NCBI GenBank assembly: GCA_963708905.1
Contig: CAVPUV010000060.1
Coordinates: 1 to 64,000 of the forward strand
Reading direction: 5' to 3'
From: SHZL01 sp963708905
Lineage (GTDB): Bacteria > Pseudomonadota > Gammaproteobacteria > Xanthomonadales > SZUA-36
Length of the DNA: 64,000 nucleotides
Below are positions 7,678-16,949 of the stretch, piece by piece (within the stretch, counting starts at the first letter, position 1; each line of letters starts with the position of its first letter). Made by a program: the position numbers and the translations under genes. The notes under the pieces were generated by a model, which made no database searches, had not been told where the DNA came from, and saw nothing but the letters and a program-made list of their open reading frames with translations.

Positions 7678-10459
7678 ATGCGCCAACAAAAAAACCGGAC
7701 TTCTTTCCTGAACTCAAGCCTGGCGAGAACCGTATTAGCTGTCACCATTTTGTTTTTTGGCTCCGTTCGCCCCCATGGATTGCTGGCACAGGAACCAGCA
7801 GATGAACTGGAACTCCGCCGCATGAACGTGACTGGGTCCCGAACCCAGTTCGGCTTCGCTGACGGGGCCTACCCCCTGACCGTGATCGAACACGACCAGA
7901 TCCTCAACTCAGGCCAGCAAACCCTGGGTGATTTTCTGCAGGATTTACCTTTTGTGACTGGCTCCCCGTTGAATACCAGCACCAGTATGCGTGGCGAAGG
8001 CGGTGGCTTGTCGCGGGGTATCTCCACCATCGAACTGCGTGGCCTTGGAGCCGAGAGGACACTGGTACTGGTCAACGGCCGCCGGTTTGTGCCGGGTGGC
8101 AACGGCGCCAGTGGCGTGGTGGATATCAGTATGATTCCGGTGGCATGGGTGGAGCGGGTGGAAATATTCAAGGCGGGGGCTTCCGTCGAATATGGCGCTG
8201 ACGCGGTGGCCGGCGTGGTCAACATCATCACCCGCAGCGAGACCGACGGCGTGGAATTGCAGGCTCAGGGCAAGCTGGCCAGCCGTGGGGATGCCGGGAC
8301 TTATTCCTTGAGCGCAGTATTTGGCCGGCACTTCGATCGCGGCAATTTTCTTCTGGGCGCTGAGTATTCCGATCAGCCATCGGTCGGCAAAGGCGAGCGG
8401 AAATTTTCCCGCCAGCTGCTGACGGTATCGGGACCGGATAACGAAATCGTTGCCGATGGCAGTTCCGCGCCACCACAGGGCAATTTCCGCACCTCCCTGG
8501 GCCGATTGACCTTGATCGATGGCGCCGCCGGTGATTCCATCGACGATTATCGCGCATTCACCGACAACGATCGCTACAACCTCAATCCGTTCGAGGATTT
8601 GCTGCAGGCGTCCGAACGGCTTTCCCTGTTCGCCCAGGGACGGTATGAGTTCAACCCGGCCGTCAGCGTATTTGCCGAGATTTTTTATCACCACCGTGAT
8701 GCCAGCCAGCAGCTGGCCCCCTTGCCCTTTTTTACCAACCGGGAGGGAAATGTTGCGGTCAGCGCGGCGAATGTGTTCAATCCCTTTGGCGAAGAACTGA
8801 GCGATGTGCGGCGGCGTCTGGTCGAAGCCGGGCCGCGCGGTTTCGCCCAGGACAATGATGCCTGGCGGTGGGTGTTCGGCGCCGATGGCGTGTTGGCCGC
8901 CTGGTTCTGGGATGCCAGCATCAACCATGCGCGCAATACCACCGATCAGGTACAAACCGGTGATCTGTTCGACAGTCGCTTGCGCCTCGCGCTGGGGCCA
9001 TCGTTTCTGGACGCGTCGGGGCGAGCGGTTTGTGGTACGCCCGCTGCGCCCGTCCCCGCGTGCGTGCCTTTGAATGTTTTTGGCGGCGCCGGCAGCATTA
9101 CCCCGGAAATGCTGCAGTTCGTCGGCACCGATCTGCACGACACGGGCTTTAATGAACAAACGGTGTTCAGCGCCAATATCAACGGCGCCCCGCTGCAACT
9201 GCCGGCCGGGCCCTTGCGCGTCGCTTTGGGCTACGAATACCGCGATGAAAAGGCGGCTGATTCTCCGGACCCGCAAACGGTGTTGGGCAACACCACCGGC
9301 AGTGCCCGTGCGAACACCCGCGGCGGCTATAACAGCCATGAAGTGTATGCCGAGCTTGGCGTGCCGCTGTGGCGTGATGCGCCATGGGTCAAAGAACTGA
9401 ATCTGGACCTCGGTTCGCGCTGGGTGAGTTTTTCCAACTTCGATACGAAAGTGCTGCTGGAAGCCGGGATACATTACTGGCCGGTTGCTGAATTGCAGTT
9501 GCGGGTGGCCTATAACGAGGCGTTCCGGGCGCCCAACGTAGGTGAATTGTTCGGCGGTTTCTCGCAAGCCAATCCCATCGTGCAGGACCCTTGCGCCGAT
9601 TTCTCGCAACTGGCCCCGGAGGCCGTCGCCCGCTGTATTGCGCAGGGCGTGCCGGCGGATGGCAGCTTCAGCCAGAATGGCCAGGAAACGGCGGAACTGG
9701 GCGGCGGCAACCCCAAGCTGGGTTCCGAACAGGCCGATACCTTCAGCCTGGGCCTGACCTATCAACCGGCCTGGTCGAGCTGGTCTGACCGTCAACCTGG
9801 ATTACTATGCCATTGACATCGAAAATGGCATTTTTGCATTGGGCGCCAACACCATACTTGAGCAATGCCTGGCCACTGGCGAAGCCACGTTTTGCGATCG
9901 TATCGAACGAAATGACGAAGGCGGCATCACCCAGGTCAGTGCGCAATTGCAGAACATTGCCGCGGAAACGGCGCGCGGCGTGGACCTGGATCTGCGCTAC
10001 GCCCATGCGGGACTGGATGGCCGTTTCAATCACCGGCTTTTGCTCAGCTATGTCGCGGAGCAGGATCTGCTGGGCTTTCCGGGCGCGGAACCCTTTGCCG
10101 GCGCCGGCGGGTTTGATGCGGATAATTTTGGCGCCATTCCCCGCTGGCGCGGAAATTACCGCCTCAGCTGGACCGGCGGGCGCTGGCGGCTGGGTTATGA
10201 AGCCCAATGGATAGGCTCTCTCGATGAGACCGGTGGTGAGCTGTTCCCCGGCACGGTCAACGAAGTTTCCGCCCGGGTCTATCACGACGTATTTGCCAGT
10301 TATACCTTGAGTACGGATGCCGCGATCAGCGCGGGAGTCGACAACATCAGCGATGAAACGCCGCCGTTTTTCGCCAACGCCGACGAAGCCAACACCGACG
10401 TTTCCACCTACCGCCTGCTGGGCACGTCTTTCTGGTTGCGCCTCAATCTGTGGTTATGA
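7678..10459 (+). pseudogene. TonB-dependent outer-membrane receptor, frameshifted
   Basis: The frame from ATG 7678 has a signal-like segment, the ELELRRMNVTGSR TonB-box/plug start, RG.GAERTLVLVNGRR, the VERVEIFKAGASVEYGADAVAGVVNIITR plug motif and many beta-strand segments. It reads to about 9780, then runs off-frame to a stop at 9816. The receptor continues in another frame (LTVNLDYYAIDIENG, through to a terminal LGTSFWLRLNLWL at 10459). A single extra T in the CTGG at 9779-9782 would explain the break. The product is an iron-complex or nutrient receptor of about 920 residues if restored. It may be a real pseudogene or an assembly error. Its 3' end is repeated twice more in the window. Confidence 0.85.
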
Positions 10460-10543
10460 TTTTCCCTTCAATCGTAATCGCAGCACCTGCAGACCCTTGA
10501 GGCTTTTGGCGTTGGGTTTAATCGCGACTTTGGCGTTTTCCCA
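10225..10543 (+). repeat. Direct repeat T, copy 1 (receptor 3' end plus HTH gene 3' end)
   Basis: A 319-bp block covering the last 78 codons of the TonB receptor and the last 30 codons of the convergent SWIM/HTH gene. A copy of equal length with about ten mismatches by my count lies at 27428-27746, and an 88-bp part recurs at 60127-60214. This copy is the parental one because both flanking genes continue beyond it. Confidence 0.92.
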
Positions 10544-11506
10544 GTTCGCGACCGTTGCGGCGGAGACCCCTACGGCGCGCGCGAATTCGGTCCGGCTCAG
10601 GCCGGCCTGCTTCCGCAGCGTCTTGACGGAACGGGCCGTCGGCCTGAACGGCGCGGCAGCACGGGCCGGGCGCTTACGCCCTGTTTTGGCAGGCCTGGCA
10701 AGCCGGGATGAGCCGGTGGGTGGATCCATGACGGGCACTGCACCCGCCAGTGGAATTGCCGCAGCCACATCATCCAGTTCCACGCCGAATACATTCGTCA
10801 GATCCGATCTGGACAAGACTCGCCGGCGGGCGCGACGCGAACTGCTCGCGGCCAGATCCCCGGCGGCCGCGCCCGTTGCGATCAATTCCTCATGATCCAC
10901 CCCGCGCAATAAAAACAGCAGCTCCGGCTGTTCATCCAGACGCGCCCCGATTCCATACATGACCGCGGAGACGTGTTTGCACATACTGGCCCAATCAGGG
11001 CAACTGCAAGTGTATTCAATCTCTCCCTGCCGGGGGAAAAGCCCCTTTTCGCGGTCCGTCACCGTGCGCATGATTTCATCGGACAAACGCCCCTGCAGCA
11101 ATTCGATCAGTGAGCCAATCTTGCCCGTGCAGTGTGTTTTCAGCTCAGACCAGCGGCGGGCGCTCAGCGGCTTCACCGCGACCTGCACCTGATACATACG
11201 GGACCCTGCCACTTTGGCGCCCACCACGCCCTTGCCAATAGCCAGATGGCAGACTGCTCCGTTGCGGACATAGCTGCGCCCTCGCGGCAACCGGTTGCTG
11301 TAGTCGCCGAATGACTCCAAATGCGTGCACCAGCCCTTGCCCCAGAAGCTGCGCGCGATGGTGCGCCCTACGATGACGACGGGCTGCAGGTTCCGGTCCT
11401 TTTTGTTTTGTTTTGCAACTTCGCGTTGGGCCTTGGCGCGGCGCTCCGCTACGGGCACATAGCGCGGCCACGCGTCATATCGGCTGTACCTTGTTCTGCG
11501 GCTCAT
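10454..11506 (-). CDS. SWIM zinc-finger protein with C-terminal HTH domain
   Basis: A 350-residue protein. The N-terminal half has the SWIM-protein opening (SFWGKGWCTHLESFGDYSNR) and the zinc motif YTCSCPDWASMCKH (CxCx6CxH, about residues 166-178). After a basic, alanine/proline-rich linker comes a Cro/XRE-type HTH (LRKQAGLSRTEFARAVGVSA.TVANWE, about residues 296-325). SWIM domains bind DNA or protein, often beside SNF2 ATPases, and this gene starts three bases after the SNF2 stop, so the two are co-transcribed. It is convergent with the TonB receptor and the two stop codons overlap by six bases. The extra HTH suggests the protein targets or regulates a DNA site; this is inference. Confidence 0.85.
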   Translation of the reverse strand: MSRRTRYSRYDAWPRYVPVAERRAKAQREVAKQNKKDRNLQPVVIVGRTIARSFWGKGWCTHLESFGDYSNRLPRGRSYVRNGAVCHLAIGKGVVGAKVAGSRMYQVQVAVKPLSARRWSELKTHCTGKIGSLIELLQGRLSDEIMRTVTDREKGLFPRQGEIEYTCSCPDWASMCKHVSAVMYGIGARLDEQPELLFLLRGVDHEELIATGAAAGDLAASSSRRARRRVLSRSDLTNVFGVELDDVAAAIPLAGAVPVMDPPTGSSRLARPAKTGRKRPARAAAPFRPTARSVKTLRKQAGLSRTEFARAVGVSAATVANWENAKVAIKPNAKSLKGLQVLRLRLKGKS

Positions 11507-11509
11507 GCT

Positions 11510-14215
11510 TCACTCCTTGGCGGCCTGGGCGCGTTCGATATCGAGGCTTACCAGCGAGATGATTTCCTCGTTGCTCATTTCCGTCAAGGCTTTTTCCGCG
11601 TCGTCCGCCAGCAGCGCATTCGCCATGGCCTGTTTTTGCTGCAGCAGTTCGTCGATTTTTTCCTCGACGGTCCCGCGGGTGACGAATTTATGCACCAGCA
11701 CGTTGTGCTGCTGGCCGATGCGGAACGCGCGATCGGTGGCCTGGTTTTCCACCGCGGGGTTCCACCAGCGGTCGAGGTGAATCACATGCGCGGCGGCGGT
11801 CAGGTTCAGGCCGGTGCCGCCGGCTTTGATGGACAGCACAAAGAAGGGCGGCCCGTCTTCCCGCTGAAAGCGCTCCACCAGTCCCTTGCGCTGTTTAACG
11901 GCGGTGCCGCCGTGCAACACCAGACCCCCGCGGCCGAATACGCCCGCCAGAAAATCCGCCAGCGGATCGGTCAGCTCACGGAACTGCGTGAAAACCAGCG
12001 CTTTCTCGCCGCGCGAAGCAATTTCGTTGCAAATTTCGCCGAGACGCTGGAATTTGGCGCTGGCCTCCGGCTGATACACCGCATCGCCCGTGAACTGGCT
12101 GGGGTGGTTGCAAATCTGCTTGAAGCGCAGCAGGTAACTGAGCACCAGACCCCGCCGCCGCATGCCGTCGCCGCCCGTCTCTTGCAACGTCCTGGCCAGG
12201 GCCGTGACGTTGTGCTGATACAGGGTGGCCTGGGCTCGGGTCAAGCCACAAAAAACCCGCATCTCGGTTTTGTCCGGCAGTTCGGGCGCGATGGCGGGAT
12301 CGGTTTTCATGCGCCGCAGGATGTAGGGCGCCACCAGCTTGCGCAGCGGCGCGTAACGGGCCTGCTCACGGCTCTCCAGAGACCTAGCGAAAGCCTTGAA
12401 ACGCGCGGCGCTGCCCAGCAGTCCTGGATTGAGAAAATCGAAAATGGACCACAGATCGCCCAGACGGTTCTCGACCGGAGTTCCGGTGAGTGCGACGCGC
12501 GCCAGTCCCCTGAGCTGTTTAACCGCCCGGGTCTGCCGCGCCGAGGGGTTTTTGATGGCCTGCGCCTCGTCCAGGATCACCCACTGCCATGGCCGTTGTT
12601 TCAGCCACTCGAGACGAGCGACCATGCCATAAGTGGTTATGACCAGATCAACGTCCCGCAAAAGCCTGGCCGGCACCTTCGCCTGCTCGCCCAACAGCGC
12701 ATAGGCCGCGTCGGAAGGATGCGCCACCAGCACCTTCAGACCGGGCGCAAACCGGTCCGCCTCGGCCTTCCAGTTGCCGATCAACGAGGCCGGCACGACC
12801 AGCAGGGATGGTGTGGATGGTGGTTCTTTATCGGCCCGCTGCTTGTGGCGCAGCAGGGCCGCCAGCATCTGGATGGTCTTGCCCAGCCCCATATCGTCCG
12901 CCAGACAACAACCCAGGCCGAGTTGCGAGCACAGCCATAGCCAGTTCAATCCATCCACCTGGTAGTGCCGCAGGGCGCCGCGCAGCTCACGCGGCGGCAT
13001 CCCGTCCAATTCACCGGGCGAGCGCAGACCGGCCAGCAGTTCCCGCAGCCGCGATCCCGTATGCACCTCCGACCACGCGGCATGCCGCGCCACCGTGTCG
13101 TCATCCTTCAGGTCGGCCGAGGCGCCGGCGAGCAGCCGCATGCCTTCAATGAACGACAGACCGTCGGTTCCGGCGCTGCGCTCGACCTGCTTCCAGTGTT
13201 GCAGGGCCGCCCGCAGTTTTTCGCCATCCACCTCCACCCAGCGCCCTTTCAACAGCACCAGGCCTTGGTCGGCATTCAACAAGGCCGAGATTTCCTCTGC
13301 GCTGAGCTGTTGATCTCCCAGCGCCACATCCACCTGGAAACTGAGCAGGGCATCCTGCCCCAGCATGGACTGCTTGCGGCCGCCATCGAGCGTTACGCTG
13401 ACGCGCGGACGCGGACGCTTGTGCCACCAGTCCGGCAACTGGCTGAGCAGCCCGCATTCCTCATAAAGAGGGATTTCCTGGAGGAAGGCATAGGCCTCGG
13501 CGGGGGACCAGACCAGGGGGTGGAAGACATCGCCCGTGTCCACCAGGTCCGCCATCAGCGCGCTGCGCCTGGCGGCCGCATGCAGTGGAGAAAGCAGCTT
13601 CAGCAGTTCCGGTTTTTTGCGTGCGTCGGCGTATTCCTGCAGCGCGCGGCCCAGCGGTAAGCGGCTGATGCGCCCCGCGCGTGAGAGACCGGCGGCATAA
13701 GTCGCCATAAAGGCAAAGGGATACTCGGCGTCGCCTTTATTTTCCGCCAGGTGCAGCGTCACGCGGCCGACGCGCGACCACTGTGAGGCGTGTATTTCCA
13801 GGAAAGCGCCCAGCCCCCCACAGACATCGACCTGTGCCGCTGTCCACTGCAGTAAACGCCGCCAGACGGCGCCCAGCGCTTCGGGATTGAGGTACTCCGC
13901 GCCCGGCATGGGCGGCGCATTCATCGTCCACTGCGTCAGGGTGGCCGTGGCGGGTGTCTCGAAGCTTGCGGGATCCAGTACGGTTGATTCCGGCACATGA
14001 CAGAGCGCGCGCACAAACCCGGCTGCCACATCGCGCCAGAACGTAACGGAGGCTTGTGCCTCATGCGGCACTGGCGCAGCCGCCAGGGCAATCAAGCCGG
14101 CCGCCTCGCACTCTGCAAAGCGGCCGACGATCGCCGCAGCCCAGCGCTCATCACTGACGTAGGGTTCCGGCGTCACCACCCCATGCGGGCTGAGTCTTAA
14201 TTCAAGCGCTGTCAT
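11510..14215 (-). CDS. SNF2-family DEAD/DEAH helicase
   Basis: A 901-residue protein. The N-terminal half (to about residue 390) resembles the SNF2-associated bacterial domain (DUF3670-like). The ATPase half has LADDMGLGKTIQMLA (Walker A), DEAQAIKNPSA (DEAQ box), LTGTPVENRL (motif III), LVFTQFRELTDPL, and motifs V/VI (KAGGTGLNLTAAAHVIHLD and DRAFRIGQ). These are double-stranded DNA translocases rather than true helicases. The gene is followed at once by the SWIM/HTH gene, a recurrent bacterial pairing of unknown function. It begins 34 bases after the Res gene, so it may be read from the same minus-strand operon. Confidence 0.93.
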   Translation of the reverse strand: MTALELRLSPHGVVTPEPYVSDERWAAAIVGRFAECEAAGLIALAAAPVPHEAQASVTFWRDVAAGFVRALCHVPESTVLDPASFETPATATLTQWTMNAPPMPGAEYLNPEALGAVWRRLLQWTAAQVDVCGGLGAFLEIHASQWSRVGRVTLHLAENKGDAEYPFAFMATYAAGLSRAGRISRLPLGRALQEYADARKKPELLKLLSPLHAAARRSALMADLVDTGDVFHPLVWSPAEAYAFLQEIPLYEECGLLSQLPDWWHKRPRPRVSVTLDGGRKQSMLGQDALLSFQVDVALGDQQLSAEEISALLNADQGLVLLKGRWVEVDGEKLRAALQHWKQVERSAGTDGLSFIEGMRLLAGASADLKDDDTVARHAAWSEVHTGSRLRELLAGLRSPGELDGMPPRELRGALRHYQVDGLNWLWLCSQLGLGCCLADDMGLGKTIQMLAALLRHKQRADKEPPSTPSLLVVPASLIGNWKAEADRFAPGLKVLVAHPSDAAYALLGEQAKVPARLLRDVDLVITTYGMVARLEWLKQRPWQWVILDEAQAIKNPSARQTRAVKQLRGLARVALTGTPVENRLGDLWSIFDFLNPGLLGSAARFKAFARSLESREQARYAPLRKLVAPYILRRMKTDPAIAPELPDKTEMRVFCGLTRAQATLYQHNVTALARTLQETGGDGMRRRGLVLSYLLRFKQICNHPSQFTGDAVYQPEASAKFQRLGEICNEIASRGEKALVFTQFRELTDPLADFLAGVFGRGGLVLHGGTAVKQRKGLVERFQREDGPPFFVLSIKAGGTGLNLTAAAHVIHLDRWWNPAVENQATDRAFRIGQQHNVLVHKFVTRGTVEEKIDELLQQKQAMANALLADDAEKALTEMSNEEIISLVSLDIERAQAAKE

Positions 14216-14249
14216 TTCCCTGGTATTGGCGGCAGGTCAGAGTGGCCTT

Positions 14250-16949
14250 TTACGCACGCACCGTGCAGCGCGCGGCCAGACCGCCCAGGGTCATCTGGTC
14301 CTGTATCTGATCGTGGGGAATGAGCAGATAGGCCCAGGGTTTGCCGCCGTACTCCCCGGCGTGCGCCGTCGCATGCATGCACCAGGTGGCGGCGGCTTGC
14401 GCCTTGGCGAGCACCATGTCGTCGCTCATCTCATTGGCGCGCTTGGGCTCGCACAGGAATTTTGCCGTGCCGGTCTCGACGACGAAATCCGGTTCGTAGG
14501 AATCGGTATGGCGATAGTGAATCTGAAAGTCTCCCTTGGCGGGCTTGAACCACTTCAGCGCCGCATCGTCGTTTTCCAGCAGCACCGCGAAACGGCGTTC
14601 TGAATCCGACTCGAACTTCTGCATCGGATACAGGCATTTGCGGAAACCGCCAAATACCATGGCGCCAATCCGGCTGCGCTGGCCATCGGGCAGGGGCACG
14701 CGGAAGTCGCGCACCTCCTCGTCTGTGGCGGTGGAGTAGTTGTTCGCACGCAAGGTGTGGAAGCCCTTGGTCACGTGCGCCTTATAGGCGGTGGCCGATT
14801 CGACGAAATGCTGCAGCATTTGTGCGTGGATCAGGTTCACGAGCGGCTGCTGGTGGTACTGCAGGACGTTGAGCACATTCTCTTCGTCCGCAAGGTAGCT
14901 GCGCAACCGTGCCACCACCTGCCCGGCCAGCTTGTATAGCAGGGCCGCGTGCTCGTCGTAATTGACATCATCGAAGTCGATCAATCCGCGCACCAAGTAA
15001 TCCTCCGGGCGCTTCTCCTCGACAATACCGGAACCGTCCCGCAGCCGAAATTGCAGGTTTTCGTGCAGGTGCTGAATCAGGATGTCCTGCGCCACCGGCT
15101 GCAGGTTGACGTTGGCAACATCGAGGTCGAAGTCTACATAACGGCAGCTTACTTCGCCTTCTGGCACGACCACAATTTTCGGTATGTCGATGGACATTTC
15201 CCGATATAGCGCGGTCGTCTCTTGTACCACTCGGGGAATGTCGACCGCCTCGGGTACGCCTACCAGACCACCTTGCGGCGCCCGGACAATCTCCCGCACC
15301 CTCTGCACGATCTCTCGCTGGACCTCCGCGTCCTGCAGCTGGTCACTGCCTTTGAGTCGTTCGAACTGCTTGATGACCTGGTACGTCGCCTTGGCGGCCT
15401 CCTGCTCTTCCGGCTTGTCGAAGAGCTTCCTTTGCCCGGCAGTCGCTTGTCCGGCGTCCGCTGCGGAAGCCGGAGCAACACCCCCGGAAATCACCTGCTC
15501 GAACGCGCTCTTGACCTCCAGCGCCTTGCGCCCGCCGTCCGGGATGTCCCGCCCAATCACCACACCGGCGCGGATGATCGAGTCCGGGTCGTTGGCGTGA
15601 TCGACGATTTCCTGGAACTTGTCATGCGACACGATCGTCAGGCGGTCCACCGCCGGTACACCCACCCGCTTGCCAAAGGGCAGGCGCAGACCACGGCCGA
15701 TGGACTGCTCCACCAGCGTGCGCGAATTGGCCGCGCGCAATGGGACGATGGTGTACAGGTTGGTCACGTCCCAGCCTTCCTTCAGCATGTTGACGTGAAT
15801 AACGATTTCCACCGGGTTGTCGGCGTGCTCGACGGTCAGCAATTGTTGAACGACATCGTCCTTTTCCTGCCCGCGGATGTTCGAGTGCACCTGAATGACC
15901 TTGCCCTGGTATCTGCCCTCGAAAAAAGTGTCGCCCTCGATGACCTGCTGCAGGGCATTGGCATGGGCGGTGTCTGTCGCCACGACCAGCATAAAAGGCT
16001 TGACGATGGGCTGATCATTGTTGCGCGCATACACTTCCAGTTCGACTTTGGTGTTTTCGTGAATCCGCACGCCGTCTTCGAGTTTAACCTTCTCTAGCCC
16101 TTCGGCCGTGTAGGCCTTGGCATCAAAATTCTCGCGGGTAGCCACCGCTGGCTCCTTCACGAACCCATCCGTCATGGCCGACGCCAGCGGATAACTGTAA
16201 ATCACGTTTCTGAACGGAACGGCGTGCCCGCCCGTCTCCACCTGCGGCGTGGCGGTCAGTTCCAGGCCGAGAATGGGCTTGAGCTCGTTGATCGCCCGCA
16301 CGCCCGCCGTCGCCCGGTAGCGGTGGCTCTCGTCCATCAGCATGACGAGATCGTCCAGGCCGGCCAGATAATCGAAGTAGCTTTCCCCGATGTACTCGCT
16401 GAGGCGCTTGATGCGCGGCGAACTGCCGCCACGCACTTCGGAGTTGATCTTGGAGATGTTGAAGATGTTCACATGCACGCCGTCGTCGAACAAGCGCCCG
16501 CTGCGCACGCCGGCGCCGGATTCGTAATTGTCCCCGGTGATCAGCATGGGTGGCTCGGTTGCGAACTCACCTATGCCCTGAAACACGTACTTGGGTGTGT
16601 TGGGCGTGAAGTCGGCGATGAGCTTGTTGTAGATGGTCAGGTTCGGCGCCAGCACGAAAAAGTTGCGGATGCCCTCGGCCTGGTAGAGGTAGCTGATGAA
16701 GGCGCCCATCAGCCGCGTCTTGCCGACACCTGTGGCAAGCGCAAAGCACAACGAGGGAAACTCGCGTTCGAAATCCTCGACGGTGGGAAACTCGCTACGG
16801 ATTGCTTCCAGCGCCACCGCGGGATCGGCGTCCTTGGACAGCTCGGCGATCTCGCACACACGCGCGAGAATCTGCAGCGAATCACGCTGCGGCGGCCGCA
16901 GGCTCAGGCGGTTGCTGATCGCATTGACGTGGTGGATGGACATGCTCAT
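14250..16949 (-). CDS. Type III-like restriction enzyme, Res subunit
   Basis: An 899-residue helicase-nuclease. Motif I is FALATGVGKTRLMGAF (about residues 68-83), motif II is LMDESHRYRA (about 207) and motif III is LGLELTATPQ. The ending has the PD-(D/E)xK nuclease pattern, EPDFVV then FLCEPK near residues 824-840. It would cleave DNA after ATP-dependent tracking when recognition sites are unmethylated. The reading frame overlaps the end of the Mod gene by four bases (16946-16949), which is translational coupling expected of a mod-res pair. Confidence 0.92.
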   Translation of the reverse strand: MSMSIHHVNAISNRLSLRPPQRDSLQILARVCEIAELSKDADPAVALEAIRSEFPTVEDFEREFPSLCFALATGVGKTRLMGAFISYLYQAEGIRNFFVLAPNLTIYNKLIADFTPNTPKYVFQGIGEFATEPPMLITGDNYESGAGVRSGRLFDDGVHVNIFNISKINSEVRGGSSPRIKRLSEYIGESYFDYLAGLDDLVMLMDESHRYRATAGVRAINELKPILGLELTATPQVETGGHAVPFRNVIYSYPLASAMTDGFVKEPAVATRENFDAKAYTAEGLEKVKLEDGVRIHENTKVELEVYARNNDQPIVKPFMLVVATDTAHANALQQVIEGDTFFEGRYQGKVIQVHSNIRGQEKDDVVQQLLTVEHADNPVEIVIHVNMLKEGWDVTNLYTIVPLRAANSRTLVEQSIGRGLRLPFGKRVGVPAVDRLTIVSHDKFQEIVDHANDPDSIIRAGVVIGRDIPDGGRKALEVKSAFEQVISGGVAPASAADAGQATAGQRKLFDKPEEQEAAKATYQVIKQFERLKGSDQLQDAEVQREIVQRVREIVRAPQGGLVGVPEAVDIPRVVQETTALYREMSIDIPKIVVVPEGEVSCRYVDFDLDVANVNLQPVAQDILIQHLHENLQFRLRDGSGIVEEKRPEDYLVRGLIDFDDVNYDEHAALLYKLAGQVVARLRSYLADEENVLNVLQYHQQPLVNLIHAQMLQHFVESATAYKAHVTKGFHTLRANNYSTATDEEVRDFRVPLPDGQRSRIGAMVFGGFRKCLYPMQKFESDSERRFAVLLENDDAALKWFKPAKGDFQIHYRHTDSYEPDFVVETGTAKFLCEPKRANEMSDDMVLAKAQAAATWCMHATAHAGEYGGKPWAYLLIPHDQIQDQMTLGGLAARCTVRA

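Noticed and set aside
7945..9795. 616-codon open frame on the minus strand
   Set aside because: It lies entirely antisense to the TonB receptor, which has clear family motifs. Long antisense frames are common in GC-rich genes and this one has no recognisable domain.
11321..12940. 539-codon open frame on the plus strand
   Set aside because: Antisense to the SNF2 and SWIM genes, which carry all expected motifs; the frame has no recognisable family pattern.
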